Shown in pieces: positions 8,291 to 17,804 of a stretch of DNA of 64,000 nucleotides. Numbering within the stretch: position 1 is the first letter of the stretch; the number at the start of each line of letters is the position of its first letter. The DNA lies in NCBI GenBank assembly GCA_027083135.1, contig JALWQH010000002.1:35674-99673 (forward strand), given 5' to 3'. Below the pieces are notes generated by a model that was not told the DNA's origin, did not search any database, and saw only the letters and a program-made list of their open reading frames with translations. The position numbers and the translations under genes were made by a program. Source of the stretch: Desulfurococcales archaeon (GTDB lineage Archaea > Thermoproteota > Thermoprotei_A > Sulfolobales > WAQK01).

Positions 8291-9151
8291 ATGGAGGAAG
8301 AGCTTGTAGGCCTAATGGGGGTAACCCTGGCTGCGGTATTCTGGTCCGTGAGCCCAGCTATGATAAGCATGGTTATGAGGGGTACTGAGAGAAACTCCCT
8401 TTACGCTAATGCTATTAGAAACGCTGCCGCCCTCCCTGTGCTCGGCATTACAGCGTATGTTGCAGGGTTTAAGGCTATATTCACACCTATATCCATAGGG
8501 CTGCTCCTAGCTACAACGCTTATTGGGCCTGGGCTTGGAGACTACGTGTACACTGAGGCTATAAGGCTTACTGGAGCCTCCCTAGCCACACCTATAGGCT
8601 ACCTCTACATACTTGTAGCGCAGCTTATAGCCTGGAGGATGGGAGAGCACGCCACTCTTAGACTGTTTCTTGGAGGAGTGCTTGCAATCATAGGTGTGTG
8701 GCTGGTGTCCGAGGCATGGAGTCATGGTGGTGAAGCCTCTTTAAGAGGAGTGATCCTGGCAGGAGTTTCAGCCTTATCCTGGGGAGTTTCAACGGTGATC
8801 ATGAAGCTCCTGCTAAGCTACATGGGGGTCGTTGAACTAGTATTCTACAGGGTGCTGATCCTAGCCCCCCTGCTCTACGCTCTATACAAGGCTACAGGCT
8901 CCTCCGAGCCCGTGGATCTAAGGGGGATCTTAATCCTAGGATTCTCGGGGATACTGACTTATGGAGCAGGCCTACCATTATTCACATTCGCTATCAAAAT
9001 AGTCGGAGTAGGGTATTCTGTTCTCCCCACAGCCCTGACCCCCGTATTAACGCAGCTGACGGCAGCCTATATGGCTGGGGAGAGGCTTTCATCCTACAGG
9101 GTTGTAGGCTCTATAATCACTGTGGCTGGGATAATTGTTGGTGTGAGCTGA
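8291..9151 (+). CDS. DMT-superfamily transporter (EamA type)
   Basis: A hydrophobic protein of 286 residues with about ten transmembrane helices built as two repeats of an EamA domain (roughly residues 5-140 and 150-285). Repeat one has the SPAMISMVMRG and LGDYVYTEAIRLTGA segments, repeat two has ALSWGVSTVIMKLLL. Such proteins export or import metabolites such as amino acids or nucleotides; the substrate is not predictable. It converges on the lhr gene, whose stop is two bases away. Confidence 0.85.
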   Translation: MEEELVGLMGVTLAAVFWSVSPAMISMVMRGTERNSLYANAIRNAAALPVLGITAYVAGFKAIFTPISIGLLLATTLIGPGLGDYVYTEAIRLTGASLATPIGYLYILVAQLIAWRMGEHATLRLFLGGVLAIIGVWLVSEAWSHGGEASLRGVILAGVSALSWGVSTVIMKLLLSYMGVVELVFYRVLILAPLLYALYKATGSSEPVDLRGILILGFSGILTYGAGLPLFTFAIKIVGVGYSVLPTALTPVLTQLTAAYMAGERLSSYRVVGSIITVAGIIVGVS

Positions 9152-9153
9152 GA

Positions 9154-11838
9154 TTAAACGTGGTCTATTACTTTCTGAGCACTCGGCTCTCCCCGCGCTG
9201 CCGATAAGCGTTCAATATACTCCATCACCCTCCTATGCAGGGCTTCGAGCAGCCTCCTCCTATCCTCCATTAACACTATATCACTATAACCCTGAACTAC
9301 TAGATGATGTGCGAAGGGGCTGGGAACCCCGCGTTCATCCAGGATGGCCAGCTTTACCTCTCCTTCATGGAGTTTCCGCAGAACCTCCTCCGCATGTGTG
9401 ACGTCGAGCTTATCCTCCATGATCTCCCTGTAAGCCTCTTCAAGCACTGGGAAGCCGTCTATCTCTTCGACTATTCTTAGAAGCCTCTGAGCGCTCAGCT
9501 GCATTTTATGGGGGCTGCGCTCATAGCCCTTATATCGTCTAAGTATCATGAAGCTCCTCTGAGCAACATGGCGGAAAATCCTCTTAAGCATCTCAGTGTT
9601 CCTAAGGGCTTTCCTGAGAACCTGCCTGATATTCAGTGGTGTCAGGGAGAAGACCAGTTCCTCAATGTTGATGGGGCCTAGTGATCTAGGTATGGTGAGC
9701 ATGAAGCCATTATCGGATACGGTTATTCTAACAGGGTAGGATGCAAGCTGTGAGAGGAGGTAGCCATAAGCCCTGGCCAGCGCCCCATTAACCCTACGCC
9801 CGAAAAGCGTGTGGAAAACCAGATTCCTCCTATCACCCTCAACGTAATTCTCAACAAGGATCAACTTATCTGAAGGCACCCTACCATCCGTAAACAAGTA
9901 TTGTGAAAGAATATACTCGTAGATATTATCAGCAGCGCTGCGGGACACCTTGTAATCCTTGACAAGCATGGATACCACCTTCTCTCTGGGAACCCTGTTC
10001 CTAATCATATCAGCAATCATTCTGCGGAAGCCTCCGACCTCAATGGCTGAATCATATGCTAAGGGAAGCATCTCGGAGAACCAGCTTGGCACGGTGGGCC
10101 TCCTCCCCTCAGCTGATCTAACCTTAGCTCTCATTCCATCAGCCTTGATGAACTCGTAGACCCTGCCTCCAAGGACAAATATGTCTCCGGGAACCAGCAT
10201 CTGAACAAACTCCTCCTCCAGGTTCCCCACATATCTCCCCTTATCAGTGAACACCTTGACCTTAGACTCGTCAGGTATGGTTCCACTATTAAGATAATAG
10301 ATCATTCTAACACTTCTCTTACGTCCAAACACCCCTTCATCCTCATCGAACCATATTTTCGAGTACACATGATGTCTTTCAAGCCTCCCCCCATACCTGC
10401 CTGCAAGGTAGCGTAGAACTTTAAGGAACTCTTTGAAGCTTAGATCCCGGTACGGGTAGGCTCTCCTAACAACCCTGTATGCATCCTCCACCCTCCACTT
10501 CTTCTCAAGAGACATGGCTACCAGATGCTGCATGAGAACGTCTAACGGCTTCCTAGGAATCCATATTTTATCTATATGCCTGCTCAGAGCAGCCTTAGCC
10601 AGCACAGTGCACTCCACAAGGTCGTCTCGATCAACCACTACTAGTCTCCCCTTACTAACCCTCCTGAAATGGTGGCCTGCTCTCCCTACACGCTGGAGAA
10701 GCCTGCTCACACTCTTAGGGCTGCTCAGCAATACTACGACATCTATGTAGCCTATATCTATCCCTAGCTCAAGGGACGTCGAGCTAATAATGGCTTTAAG
10801 CTCCCCCCTCTTAAGCCTCCCCTCAACCTCAAGCCTTAAATCCCTGCTGAGACTGCTGTGATGAGCCTCTATTTCATCCATATCCGCTACTCCCTGGGAG
10901 CTTAGAAGCCTGCGCAGCTTGAAGGCTACGCGTTCAGTCGAGCTGCGTGTATTAGTGAAGATCAGGGTTGTCCTATGCTTCTTAACTATTCTTGCAAGCT
11001 CCCTGTATATGGCATCATTAACCTTCTCCACAGGTGTGTGGAGGAGGTCTTTGACAGGCGCCAGAACCCTTATGTCGATAGGCTTTGTGAAGCGGGCGTC
11101 AATGATCACGCAGGGCCTCGGACTGCCATCCTCACCGTATCCTACGAGGAACTTGGCGACCTCTTCGAGGGGTGCTATGGTTGCACTCATCCCTATCCTC
11201 GTGATCCCTCCTGTCAGCTCCTCCAGCCTCTCAAGGCTTAGAGATAAGCTTGACCCCCTCTTAGATGATGCTAGCTCATGGATCTCGTCTATAACAACCC
11301 ATCGCACAGTGCTGAGCTTTTCCCTGAACCTCGGGGCTACTAGGCTTATTGCCAGGCTCTCAGGCGTTGTTATGAGTATGTGTGGGGGCTTCCTCAGCAT
11401 CCTCTGCTTCTCCGAGGGTGAAGTGTCGCTTGTCCGCACAGCTACCCTTATCTCAGGGAGCTCGTATCCCATCCGCCTAGCCTCCTCTTCTATACCGCTT
11501 ATGGGTGCAAGCAGGTTTCTCCTCATATCGTTGTTAAGAGCCCTTAGCGGCGACACGTATACAACGTATATCTGCTCCTCCAGCCTCCCCTCCTCTGCAA
11601 GGGTGTAGAGGTTGTCAAGGAGGCCTAGGAAGGCCGCCAGGGTCTTACCAGTGCCTGTAGGCGACGATACAAGTACATTGACATTCCTCTTAACCAGCGG
11701 TATAGTTCCCCTCTGAGGAGCTGTAAACGAGCCGTAGGTCTTCTTGAACCAGGAGGCTACATATGGTCTCAGCAGCCTATACACCTCGCTGCTTCTCGGC
11801 AGCCTCTCCAGCCTCGCTATCACTCCTATACCCCTCAT
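9154..11838 (-). CDS. lhr: Lhr-family ATP-dependent DNA helicase (archaeal aLhr)
   Basis: A superfamily 2 helicase of 894 residues. Walker A is SSPTGTGKT (58-66), motif II is DEIH, motif III is SAT, and motif VI is QRVGRAGH (about residue 385). The order is two RecA domains, a winged-helix segment and the Lhr-specific C-terminal domains (DUF4062/Lhr-core region). Archaeal Lhr proteins act in DNA repair or replication-coupled processes, or on RNA-DNA hybrids. The length fits the bacterial/archaeal Lhr core. Start ATG at 11838. Confidence 0.9.
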   Translation of the reverse strand: MRGIGVIARLERLPRSSEVYRLLRPYVASWFKKTYGSFTAPQRGTIPLVKRNVNVLVSSPTGTGKTLAAFLGLLDNLYTLAEEGRLEEQIYVVYVSPLRALNNDMRRNLLAPISGIEEEARRMGYELPEIRVAVRTSDTSPSEKQRMLRKPPHILITTPESLAISLVAPRFREKLSTVRWVVIDEIHELASSKRGSSLSLSLERLEELTGGITRIGMSATIAPLEEVAKFLVGYGEDGSPRPCVIIDARFTKPIDIRVLAPVKDLLHTPVEKVNDAIYRELARIVKKHRTTLIFTNTRSSTERVAFKLRRLLSSQGVADMDEIEAHHSSLSRDLRLEVEGRLKRGELKAIISSTSLELGIDIGYIDVVVLLSSPKSVSRLLQRVGRAGHHFRRVSKGRLVVVDRDDLVECTVLAKAALSRHIDKIWIPRKPLDVLMQHLVAMSLEKKWRVEDAYRVVRRAYPYRDLSFKEFLKVLRYLAGRYGGRLERHHVYSKIWFDEDEGVFGRKRSVRMIYYLNSGTIPDESKVKVFTDKGRYVGNLEEEFVQMLVPGDIFVLGGRVYEFIKADGMRAKVRSAEGRRPTVPSWFSEMLPLAYDSAIEVGGFRRMIADMIRNRVPREKVVSMLVKDYKVSRSAADNIYEYILSQYLFTDGRVPSDKLILVENYVEGDRRNLVFHTLFGRRVNGALARAYGYLLSQLASYPVRITVSDNGFMLTIPRSLGPINIEELVFSLTPLNIRQVLRKALRNTEMLKRIFRHVAQRSFMILRRYKGYERSPHKMQLSAQRLLRIVEEIDGFPVLEEAYREIMEDKLDVTHAEEVLRKLHEGEVKLAILDERGVPSPFAHHLVVQGYSDIVLMEDRRRLLEALHRRVMEYIERLSAARGEPSAQKVIDHV

Positions 11839-11969
11839 TCCTGCAGCACTAGCTTAATGCGTGGAGGCTATAATACTAGTTGCCCTAGACTGGGCTTGTA
11901 ATCCTTAATAGCCGCTACGAGTAGAGTCATGAGTGGTGAGGACTTCTGGACGAGGATCTTCTCAGGAGG

Positions 11970-13331
11970 GTGGTTGGGGAAGCATTGAAGCTAGGTGCAG
12001 GTTTCGCTGATATAAGGGTTCAGGACGACAGCTACACTTCTATATCACTTAGAGACGGTGTTGTTGAGTCCATGTCTAGCGGCAGGGATCATGGAGCAGC
12101 TGTAAGGGTCCTCTATGGAGGAGCCTGGGGCTTCTCCTATACTAGCAGGCTTGACTCGGAAGGGCTGAGAAGCGCGTTGAAGAGGGCGTTTTCAGCCGCT
12201 AGGGCCGCGTCAAGTTATATTCGCAGGCCTGCCAGAGTCGTGCTGCTCGACCCTATCCGCGACGTGGTTGAATGGAAGCCTAAAGTCAACCCTCTAGACA
12301 TAGATCCTTCATCTAAGCTCAGCGTGCTGAAAGAGGTGCATAGCCTGATATCATCCGAGAAGACTGTTAAAACAGTATCAATAAAATACATGGATGGCGT
12401 CGAGCATAAGATCTATGCATCCACAGATGAGCGTCTAGTAGAGGAGTCAAGATACATTTCATGGGCGTATTTCTGGGTTACAGGGCAGGAGTCGGGAGTG
12501 GCTGCTTCAGCCAGAGAGGAGCTGGGATCAATAGAAGGCTACACTATATTTGAGAGATGGAGTCCTGAGGAAATATCTTCGAGGCTTAGAAACCGCATAA
12601 GAAACCAGTTAAAAGCTAAGACTCCTAGGGGTGGGGCATACCCTGCAGTCATGGCTCCCAACGTTGTAGGCGTATTCGTCCACGAGGCTTTCGGACATCT
12701 GGCAGAAGCTGATCTAACCATGGCTGGAAGCGCGGTTAGAGACAAGTTCAACCAGAAGATAGCGTCGGAGAAGGTATCAATAGTTGACGATCCAAGCCTT
12801 CCAGGGGGCTTCGGGACATACAAGTACGACGATGAAGGTGTGAAGGCTGTTCCAGCCAGACTTATAGATAAGGGGTATATGAAGGATATAATGCTGGACA
12901 GAGAGTTCGCAGCAATGCTTGGACGCATGCCTACGGGCAACGCGAGGGCTGAGAGCTACAGGGTCCCGCCACTCATACGTATGAGGAACACTGTAATGAT
13001 GCCTGGAGACATGAGCCTGGATGAACTGTTCAGGGACATAAAGTACGGCTACTATCTAGTCTCATTTAGAGGAGGTCAGGCCAACCTCGACGGGACATTC
13101 CAGGTAGGCATACAGGAGGCATATGAGATAGTTAACGGAGAGGTAGGAGAACCCGTGAGGAATATGAGCATAAGTGGCAACACCCTGGAAACTCTGGCGA
13201 AGGTTGACGGAGTAGCAAAGGATTTTGCCCTCGAATACGGTAGGTGTGGGAAGGGGCAGACAGCCTACGTGTCTGATGGAGGCCCCCATGTAAGGGTGAG
13301 GGAGATAATTATAGGAGGTGCTGGAAGCTGA
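11970..13331 (+). CDS. tldD: TldD-type metalloprotease subunit
   Basis: TldD and TldE form a heteromeric zinc protease that digests unfolded or modified peptides. This protein carries the zinc motif HEAFGH (residues 238-243) and the conserved LDGTFQVGIQEAYEI region. GTG at 11970 is used here, but the in-frame sequence continues upstream to a CTG at 11946 (LDEDLLRRVV), and that stretch reads like a natural TldD N-terminus and sits behind a GGTGAG site; the true start may be this CTG. The partner gene tldE follows immediately. Confidence 0.9.
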   Translation: MVGEALKLGAGFADIRVQDDSYTSISLRDGVVESMSSGRDHGAAVRVLYGGAWGFSYTSRLDSEGLRSALKRAFSAARAASSYIRRPARVVLLDPIRDVVEWKPKVNPLDIDPSSKLSVLKEVHSLISSEKTVKTVSIKYMDGVEHKIYASTDERLVEESRYISWAYFWVTGQESGVAASAREELGSIEGYTIFERWSPEEISSRLRNRIRNQLKAKTPRGGAYPAVMAPNVVGVFVHEAFGHLAEADLTMAGSAVRDKFNQKIASEKVSIVDDPSLPGGFGTYKYDDEGVKAVPARLIDKGYMKDIMLDREFAAMLGRMPTGNARAESYRVPPLIRMRNTVMMPGDMSLDELFRDIKYGYYLVSFRGGQANLDGTFQVGIQEAYEIVNGEVGEPVRNMSISGNTLETLAKVDGVAKDFALEYGRCGKGQTAYVSDGGPHVRVREIIIGGAGS

Positions 13332-13345
13332 GCCGCATAGAGCCT

Positions 13346-14680
13346 GTGGAATACGCGTCTATTGCTGTTAGAAAGGCTGTTCAGCTAGGAGCAGACGACG
13401 CAGAAGCATATGCCTCTATCTCAAGAGGCGTTGAAGCATCCATAAAGAACAACAACCTTGACACTTCTACGAGCTTCGAGGAGGAGGGGCTTGGAATAAG
13501 AGTAGTAGTTGATAAGAGAGTGGGGTTCGCCTATACGAGCGCTCTCAGCATAGAGTCCATAATAGACGCTGTTGAAAGAGCTGTTAAAATAGCCAGGGCT
13601 TCAGAGCCTGATCCCCAGTGGCCAGGGCTACCCGAGCCTAGAGACCAGTACCCTGAGGTTAGAAATACGTTCGACCCCTCCATAGCATCATTCACTATAG
13701 ATAAAGCCGTGGAGAAGGCCTCGGAACTCCTTAGATACGCCAGAGAGGATGACAGAGTGAATGTGGTGTGGGGAGGCGTAGAGACACTAGTGGAGGAGAA
13801 GGCTATAGCCAACAGCAACGGAGTCTATAAGGCTGGTAAAGGAACATTTGCCTCAGCGTTCGTGGAGACCGTGGCTAATGAGGCTGGAGAAGCCACCCCT
13901 AGCTGCTATAGTCTTGAGGAGCGTAGAATAGGGCTTCCAAGCATAGAGCCTCTTGCACGCGAGGCTGCTGAAGAGGCTCTCAGAAGCCTGGGCGCCCATA
14001 GAGGCGAGAGCGGCGTGAAGCCCGTGATACTCACTGAGAAAGCCCTATTCATGCTCATCAACTTCAGCCTTCTCCAGGCTGTTAAAGGCGATAATGTTGC
14101 CAGAGGGAGAAGCCCGTATGCTGGGAAAATAGGAGAACAAGTAGCATCCAGCAACCTGAACATCATGGATGATGGGACAATGAAGGGAGGCCTAGGTACA
14201 TGGAGCTTCGACGACGAAGGCGTACCTACTGCGAGGAGCATTATAATAGAGGAGGGGATTCTCAGAGGATTCCTATACGACAGCTACTGGGCTGCTAGAA
14301 GCGGGGCAAAGCCCACTGGAAACTCGTGGAGGAGGAGCGGATACCTATCTCTGCCTACAATAACCATGAGCAACCTGATCATATCTCCAGGCGATGCTAC
14401 CCAGGATGAAATTATCTCTGAGAGCAGAGGTGGCATCCTAGTGGATGGGCTTCAAGGAGCCCACAGCACTAATCCAGAGACAGGGGAGTTCAGCGTGGTT
14501 GCAACGCCTGCATGGCTGATATCAGAGGAGGGGTTAAAGCCTGTTAGAGGCCTCATGCTTGCAGGTAACGTGTACGAGCTGCTCCACAGCATAGACATGG
14601 TTGGAAGAAGTATCCGCAGCATATCAAGGTTCTATGCACCTTGGGTTAGGTTCAGCAGCATGAGAGTTGTTTCAAAGTAG
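13346..14680 (+). CDS. tldE: TldE/PmbA-type partner of TldD
   Basis: A 444-residue homologue of TldD without the HExxxH zinc motif, as expected for the TldE/PmbA subunit, which completes the active complex. Family segments include DDGTMKGGLGTWSFDDEG and STNPETGEFSVVATPAW. The gene can be read upstream from the GTG at 13346 to a CTG at 13328 (LSRIEPVEYA) that would overlap the tldD stop as CTGA. The arrangement strongly implies translational coupling. Confidence 0.9.
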   Translation: MEYASIAVRKAVQLGADDAEAYASISRGVEASIKNNNLDTSTSFEEEGLGIRVVVDKRVGFAYTSALSIESIIDAVERAVKIARASEPDPQWPGLPEPRDQYPEVRNTFDPSIASFTIDKAVEKASELLRYAREDDRVNVVWGGVETLVEEKAIANSNGVYKAGKGTFASAFVETVANEAGEATPSCYSLEERRIGLPSIEPLAREAAEEALRSLGAHRGESGVKPVILTEKALFMLINFSLLQAVKGDNVARGRSPYAGKIGEQVASSNLNIMDDGTMKGGLGTWSFDDEGVPTARSIIIEEGILRGFLYDSYWAARSGAKPTGNSWRRSGYLSLPTITMSNLIISPGDATQDEIISESRGGILVDGLQGAHSTNPETGEFSVVATPAWLISEEGLKPVRGLMLAGNVYELLHSIDMVGRSIRSISRFYAPWVRFSSMRVVSK

Positions 14681-14700
14681 ATGCTAACAGGTGCTGCATA

Positions 14701-15360
14701 GTGACGAGGATAGTGTGGCATGGCCACTCATGCTTTGAGATAGTGTCTGATAATGGTATGCACGTAGTCATAGATCCGCATGACGGCTACAGTATAGGCC
14801 TTCCTCCACCAAGAATCAAGGCCGACCTAGTACTGGTGACCCATGACCACTATGATCACAATGCTGTTGAAAGCGTTGCAGATAGCCACACTGAGATTAG
14901 ATGTTGCCTTGATGGAGAGGAGGAAATTATGGGGGTGAAGGTGAGGGGGGTGAAGCTCCCACACGACAAGTTTGGAGGCAAGCGTAGGGGATGGGTCCAT
15001 GCATACCACTTAGAGATAGATGGCTTCAGAATGCTTCATCTAAGCGATATAGGCATCATACCTTCCCGGGAAATACTGGGAGAACCCCACGTGCTATTCA
15101 TACCTGTAGGAGGAACATATACTATAAGCGCCGATGAAGCCTGGAGCATCGTAGAGTCTCTGAAGCCACCCATAACCATACCAATGCACTACTGGGTTCC
15201 AGGCATGATGATGCCCCTTGACCCTATAGACGAGTTCCTCAAATTCGTTAAGAAAATAAGGATTATAAGAATGGATGCGGGAAGCATGGATGTTAGGGAA
15301 ACCCTCATACCCGAGGAGCCTAGAATAGTTGTTTTAAAGCCTCCCAGCATGCAGCGTTAA
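14701..15360 (+). CDS. Metallo-beta-lactamase-fold hydrolase, UPF0173 family
   Basis: A 219-residue protein that opens with IVWHGHSCFEI and carries the metal motif HDHYDHN (starting at H48), with further histidines in HLSDIGI and PMHYW. These are the marks of the UPF0173 branch of the metallo-beta-lactamase superfamily, single-domain proteins whose substrates are unknown. The start is GTG, 20 bases after tldE, so it probably belongs to the same operon. Confidence 0.88.
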   Translation: MTRIVWHGHSCFEIVSDNGMHVVIDPHDGYSIGLPPPRIKADLVLVTHDHYDHNAVESVADSHTEIRCCLDGEEEIMGVKVRGVKLPHDKFGGKRRGWVHAYHLEIDGFRMLHLSDIGIIPSREILGEPHVLFIPVGGTYTISADEAWSIVESLKPPITIPMHYWVPGMMMPLDPIDEFLKFVKKIRIIRMDAGSMDVRETLIPEEPRIVVLKPPSMQR

Positions 15361-15394
15361 GCTCAAGGCGAGCCAAGGTTGAAGCAACCTGCAC

Positions 15395-16894
15395 TCAGAG
15401 TCGCAGGCAGCTGGAGCCATGGCGTAGAGGCGGATTCCTTGAATGCCTAGCGATGAGTGCTAAAAGGCTCTCCACATCTCCTTCGTCTAAAAGCCTCCTG
15501 GCTATTCTCTTCTCCTCTAGGCTCATATCAAGTATGGGGAAGGTCGCGATAAGCTTCCTGGCCTGCGATAGCCCTAGATACTTACGTGTATAAAGGCTTT
15601 TAGAATACTTGTAGGTGGTCATGAAGTCGCTATCCGTCTTCAATCTAAGATACTCGAGAACACTGTTAAAATAATCTTTTAGGAGAAGCTGATCATCGAC
15701 GCTGATGCCCGGTTTAAGCACAACGTGTATTGGATGCGTCCTATAAGTACTCCTGGTTACAACCACAGCGTCCACCCCGTAGACCTCTCTCACCACGTAG
15801 AGCCCTGCCCTCCCATCAGGCCTCCCAGTATCCAGGGTTCTTAGGAAGAGGATATTGCGCTTCACCATAGAGTAGGCCTGCTCGTCGAGGCATATCCTCA
15901 TCTTCCTATAGTTTCTCTCAGCCTTGCTGAATGAGTTGGCATCCAGCGCCTCCAGGCACCTATCACCACTTCTCTCCAGGAGATCTCTAAGATGCAGGTG
16001 GAACACAGGTCTCACGGGATTACGCGTCCTATACTTATCGACAAAGCAGTCGAACTCTGCTCCAGCCCTATACTTGTATTTTGGCAGAAGTCTATAATCC
16101 CTTTCAACTACTCGTCCATGAGGCTTCACTTTAATACCCCTAAACTCCTGGGGTTCGTGGGCAGGCCTATCCTTCCTTGCAAAGAAGCAGAGGGCTACAT
16201 GCGTACCTGTAGTGTCGAACAAGCTGTCCTCAAACACCACAACCCTGCTAATCCTATACTCGCGGAGAAGATCTATTCTGATCTTATTGGAAACCGAGAA
16301 CCCATATAGAAAGTTTGACGGGAGAACGTAGATCATCCTGCTAACAGAGTGCCTAGCATCATTTATGAGGGCAAGCTGGTAGAGATCCTGGTACCCCTTA
16401 TTCTCCCCCTCAAAGTATGAGAGGTATCGGCGGGCCTCCAGCCTCTTACTAATATAGCCTAGGTAAAGGTAGGGAGGATTCGTCACATGGTATACGGGTA
16501 TTCCTAGCTCCAGGAGGAATGAAGGATAGTTCCTAAGGGTATCCCTAACCCTGATATTCTCCTCAGCTATTCTTCGGGGAACCCCCAGCCTGACGGCATT
16601 CATCACAGCCTCCTCCACGAGATCTCCCTGTATGTCGAAGAGATACATGTGCTCCCTGAAGAACTCCGCTCTCAGCTCCCTTGGAATGTACTCCAGTATA
16701 GGCAGGATCAAGTCGCCTCTTCCGGCAAACATGTCGACCCATACATACCTCCACAGATCATCCAGTATGTGGGGAGCTACATACCTCTTGAAAATCATCC
16801 TAGGTGTGAAATGGGCCCCATAGATCCTCCTACTAATAGTCTCCCCCCTCATAATTGCAGCCGCCTCTAGGGGCCGTAATGTTAGTCTCACCAA
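15395..16894 (-). CDS. Orphan adenine-specific DNA methyltransferase (N6-type)
   Basis: A 499-residue protein with a SAM-binding motif I VDMFAGRGD (53-61), a catalytic motif NPPY (139-142) and an N-terminal GAHFTP element like the GxxxTP motif X of type I/IIG gamma-class enzymes. The C-terminal 250 residues look like a target-recognition region. It should methylate adenine at N6 in a specific DNA site. No endonuclease or specificity gene lies within several genes, so it is an orphan methylase or a restriction-less type IIG enzyme. Start TTG at 16894, or the next codon GTG. Confidence 0.75.
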   Translation of the reverse strand: MVRLTLRPLEAAAIMRGETISRRIYGAHFTPRMIFKRYVAPHILDDLWRYVWVDMFAGRGDLILPILEYIPRELRAEFFREHMYLFDIQGDLVEEAVMNAVRLGVPRRIAEENIRVRDTLRNYPSFLLELGIPVYHVTNPPYLYLGYISKRLEARRYLSYFEGENKGYQDLYQLALINDARHSVSRMIYVLPSNFLYGFSVSNKIRIDLLREYRISRVVVFEDSLFDTTGTHVALCFFARKDRPAHEPQEFRGIKVKPHGRVVERDYRLLPKYKYRAGAEFDCFVDKYRTRNPVRPVFHLHLRDLLERSGDRCLEALDANSFSKAERNYRKMRICLDEQAYSMVKRNILFLRTLDTGRPDGRAGLYVVREVYGVDAVVVTRSTYRTHPIHVVLKPGISVDDQLLLKDYFNSVLEYLRLKTDSDFMTTYKYSKSLYTRKYLGLSQARKLIATFPILDMSLEEKRIARRLLDEGDVESLLALIARHSRNPPLRHGSSCLRL

Positions 16895-16971
16895 ACACTA
16901 TAATAATGAAGCGCCACGCGTCATGCACTAACAGGAAATTAAAGTAATTATGAATGCGGCCTTAGTGTTAA

Positions 16972-17451
16972 ATGGGGATATACGTGGATCTACCCGTAGT
17001 TGGGGTAGGGGCAGTCCTATTCAATGATGAGGGTAGAATACTACTTGTCAAGCGAAGCCATGATCCAGGCGAAGGAAGGTGGAGCATACCTGGAGGAATA
17101 CTTGAGCTGGGGGAAGAAGTATTTGAGGGTGCTAGGAGGGAGCTGGAGGAGGAGACAGGTCTTAAAGCTACTCCCAGGGGAATAGTGGGGGTTGCAGAGT
17201 ATATTGAGAGGAGTAGGAGCGGAGCATATCGCTTCCACTACGTGATACTGGATGTTCTATTCGGCAAGCCTGTAGAGGGCAGGCTGCACGCGGCAAGCGA
17301 CGCCGCGGATGTGGGATTCTATAGTGTAGAATACGCTCTTAGCAATCTGCAGCTCACCAGTACAACCAGGCTCTTCTTAGAGGAGATTAGGAGGTGGGGG
17401 GCGAAGCCAGTACTCATAAGGCCTGTAACCTCCAGGGTTAATGGAGGCTAG
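16972..17451 (+). CDS. Nudix hydrolase
   Basis: A 159-residue protein with the complete Nudix box GGILELGEEVFEGARREL then EEETGL (about residues 41-64), which binds magnesium for pyrophosphate cleavage. The rest resembles ADP-ribose pyrophosphatase or MutT-like enzymes; the substrate is not decidable by sequence. The ATG at 16972 follows an A/T-rich segment with few purines, so the transcript may be leaderless. Confidence 0.9.
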   Translation: MGIYVDLPVVGVGAVLFNDEGRILLVKRSHDPGEGRWSIPGGILELGEEVFEGARRELEEETGLKATPRGIVGVAEYIERSRSGAYRFHYVILDVLFGKPVEGRLHAASDAADVGFYSVEYALSNLQLTSTTRLFLEEIRRWGAKPVLIRPVTSRVNGG

Positions 17452-17479
17452 ATGCGTCCTGGAGGCCTTTTATGACCGC

Positions 17480-17653
17480 CTAGTAGAATATCTCTATTTT
17501 CTTCACGCGGTGCGGCTCTTTGCGATCCTCCATGACCAGGTATACCTGCACTGCCTCCCTTATGATTTCACTCCTAGTCTTACCTTTACTCCTGGCATAC
17601 CTGTCCAAACGTTCCAACAGATCCTCCTCAACCTTAAAGGTCACTACCCTCAT
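17480..17653 (-). CDS. Ribbon-helix-helix (CopG-type) regulator
   Basis: A 57-residue protein beginning MRVVTFKVEEDLLERLDRYA, a beta strand followed by two helices with the turn TRSEIIREAVQVY: the RHH fold that binds DNA as a dimer. I chose the ATG at 17653 since the strand begins there; a longer reading from 17668 adds five residues. It has no toxin neighbour, so it may be a plain transcription factor. It is divergent from another RHH gene with about 150 bases between them. Confidence 0.8.
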   Translation of the reverse strand: MRVVTFKVEEDLLERLDRYARSKGKTRSEIIREAVQVYLVMEDRKEPHRVKKIEIFY

Positions 17654-17754
17654 ACTAGCACCATGCACGTAATACTGATGGCATTAGAAGTAAATATGAT
17701 TCTTCTTGGATAAGGATAAGTAGAGGAATATTATAGGAGGAATCCATATGAGTA

Positions 17755-17772
17755 ACATATTTATATATTAGT
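17755..17772 (+). promoter_or_regulatory. Probable promoter of the RHH-coiled-coil gene
   Basis: A run of A/T (catatttatatattagta) lies 35-50 bases before the GTG at 17805 and fits a TATA box region. The 150-base divergent space upstream also serves the other RHH gene. Confidence 0.4.
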
Positions 17773-17804
17773 AGTATAATCTTTTTCTTGTAGGGAGAAG
17801 ACTA

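Noticed and set aside
10919..11608. 229-codon frame on the plus strand opposite lhr
   Set aside because: Antisense shadow of the helicase; the helicase frame has all family motifs.
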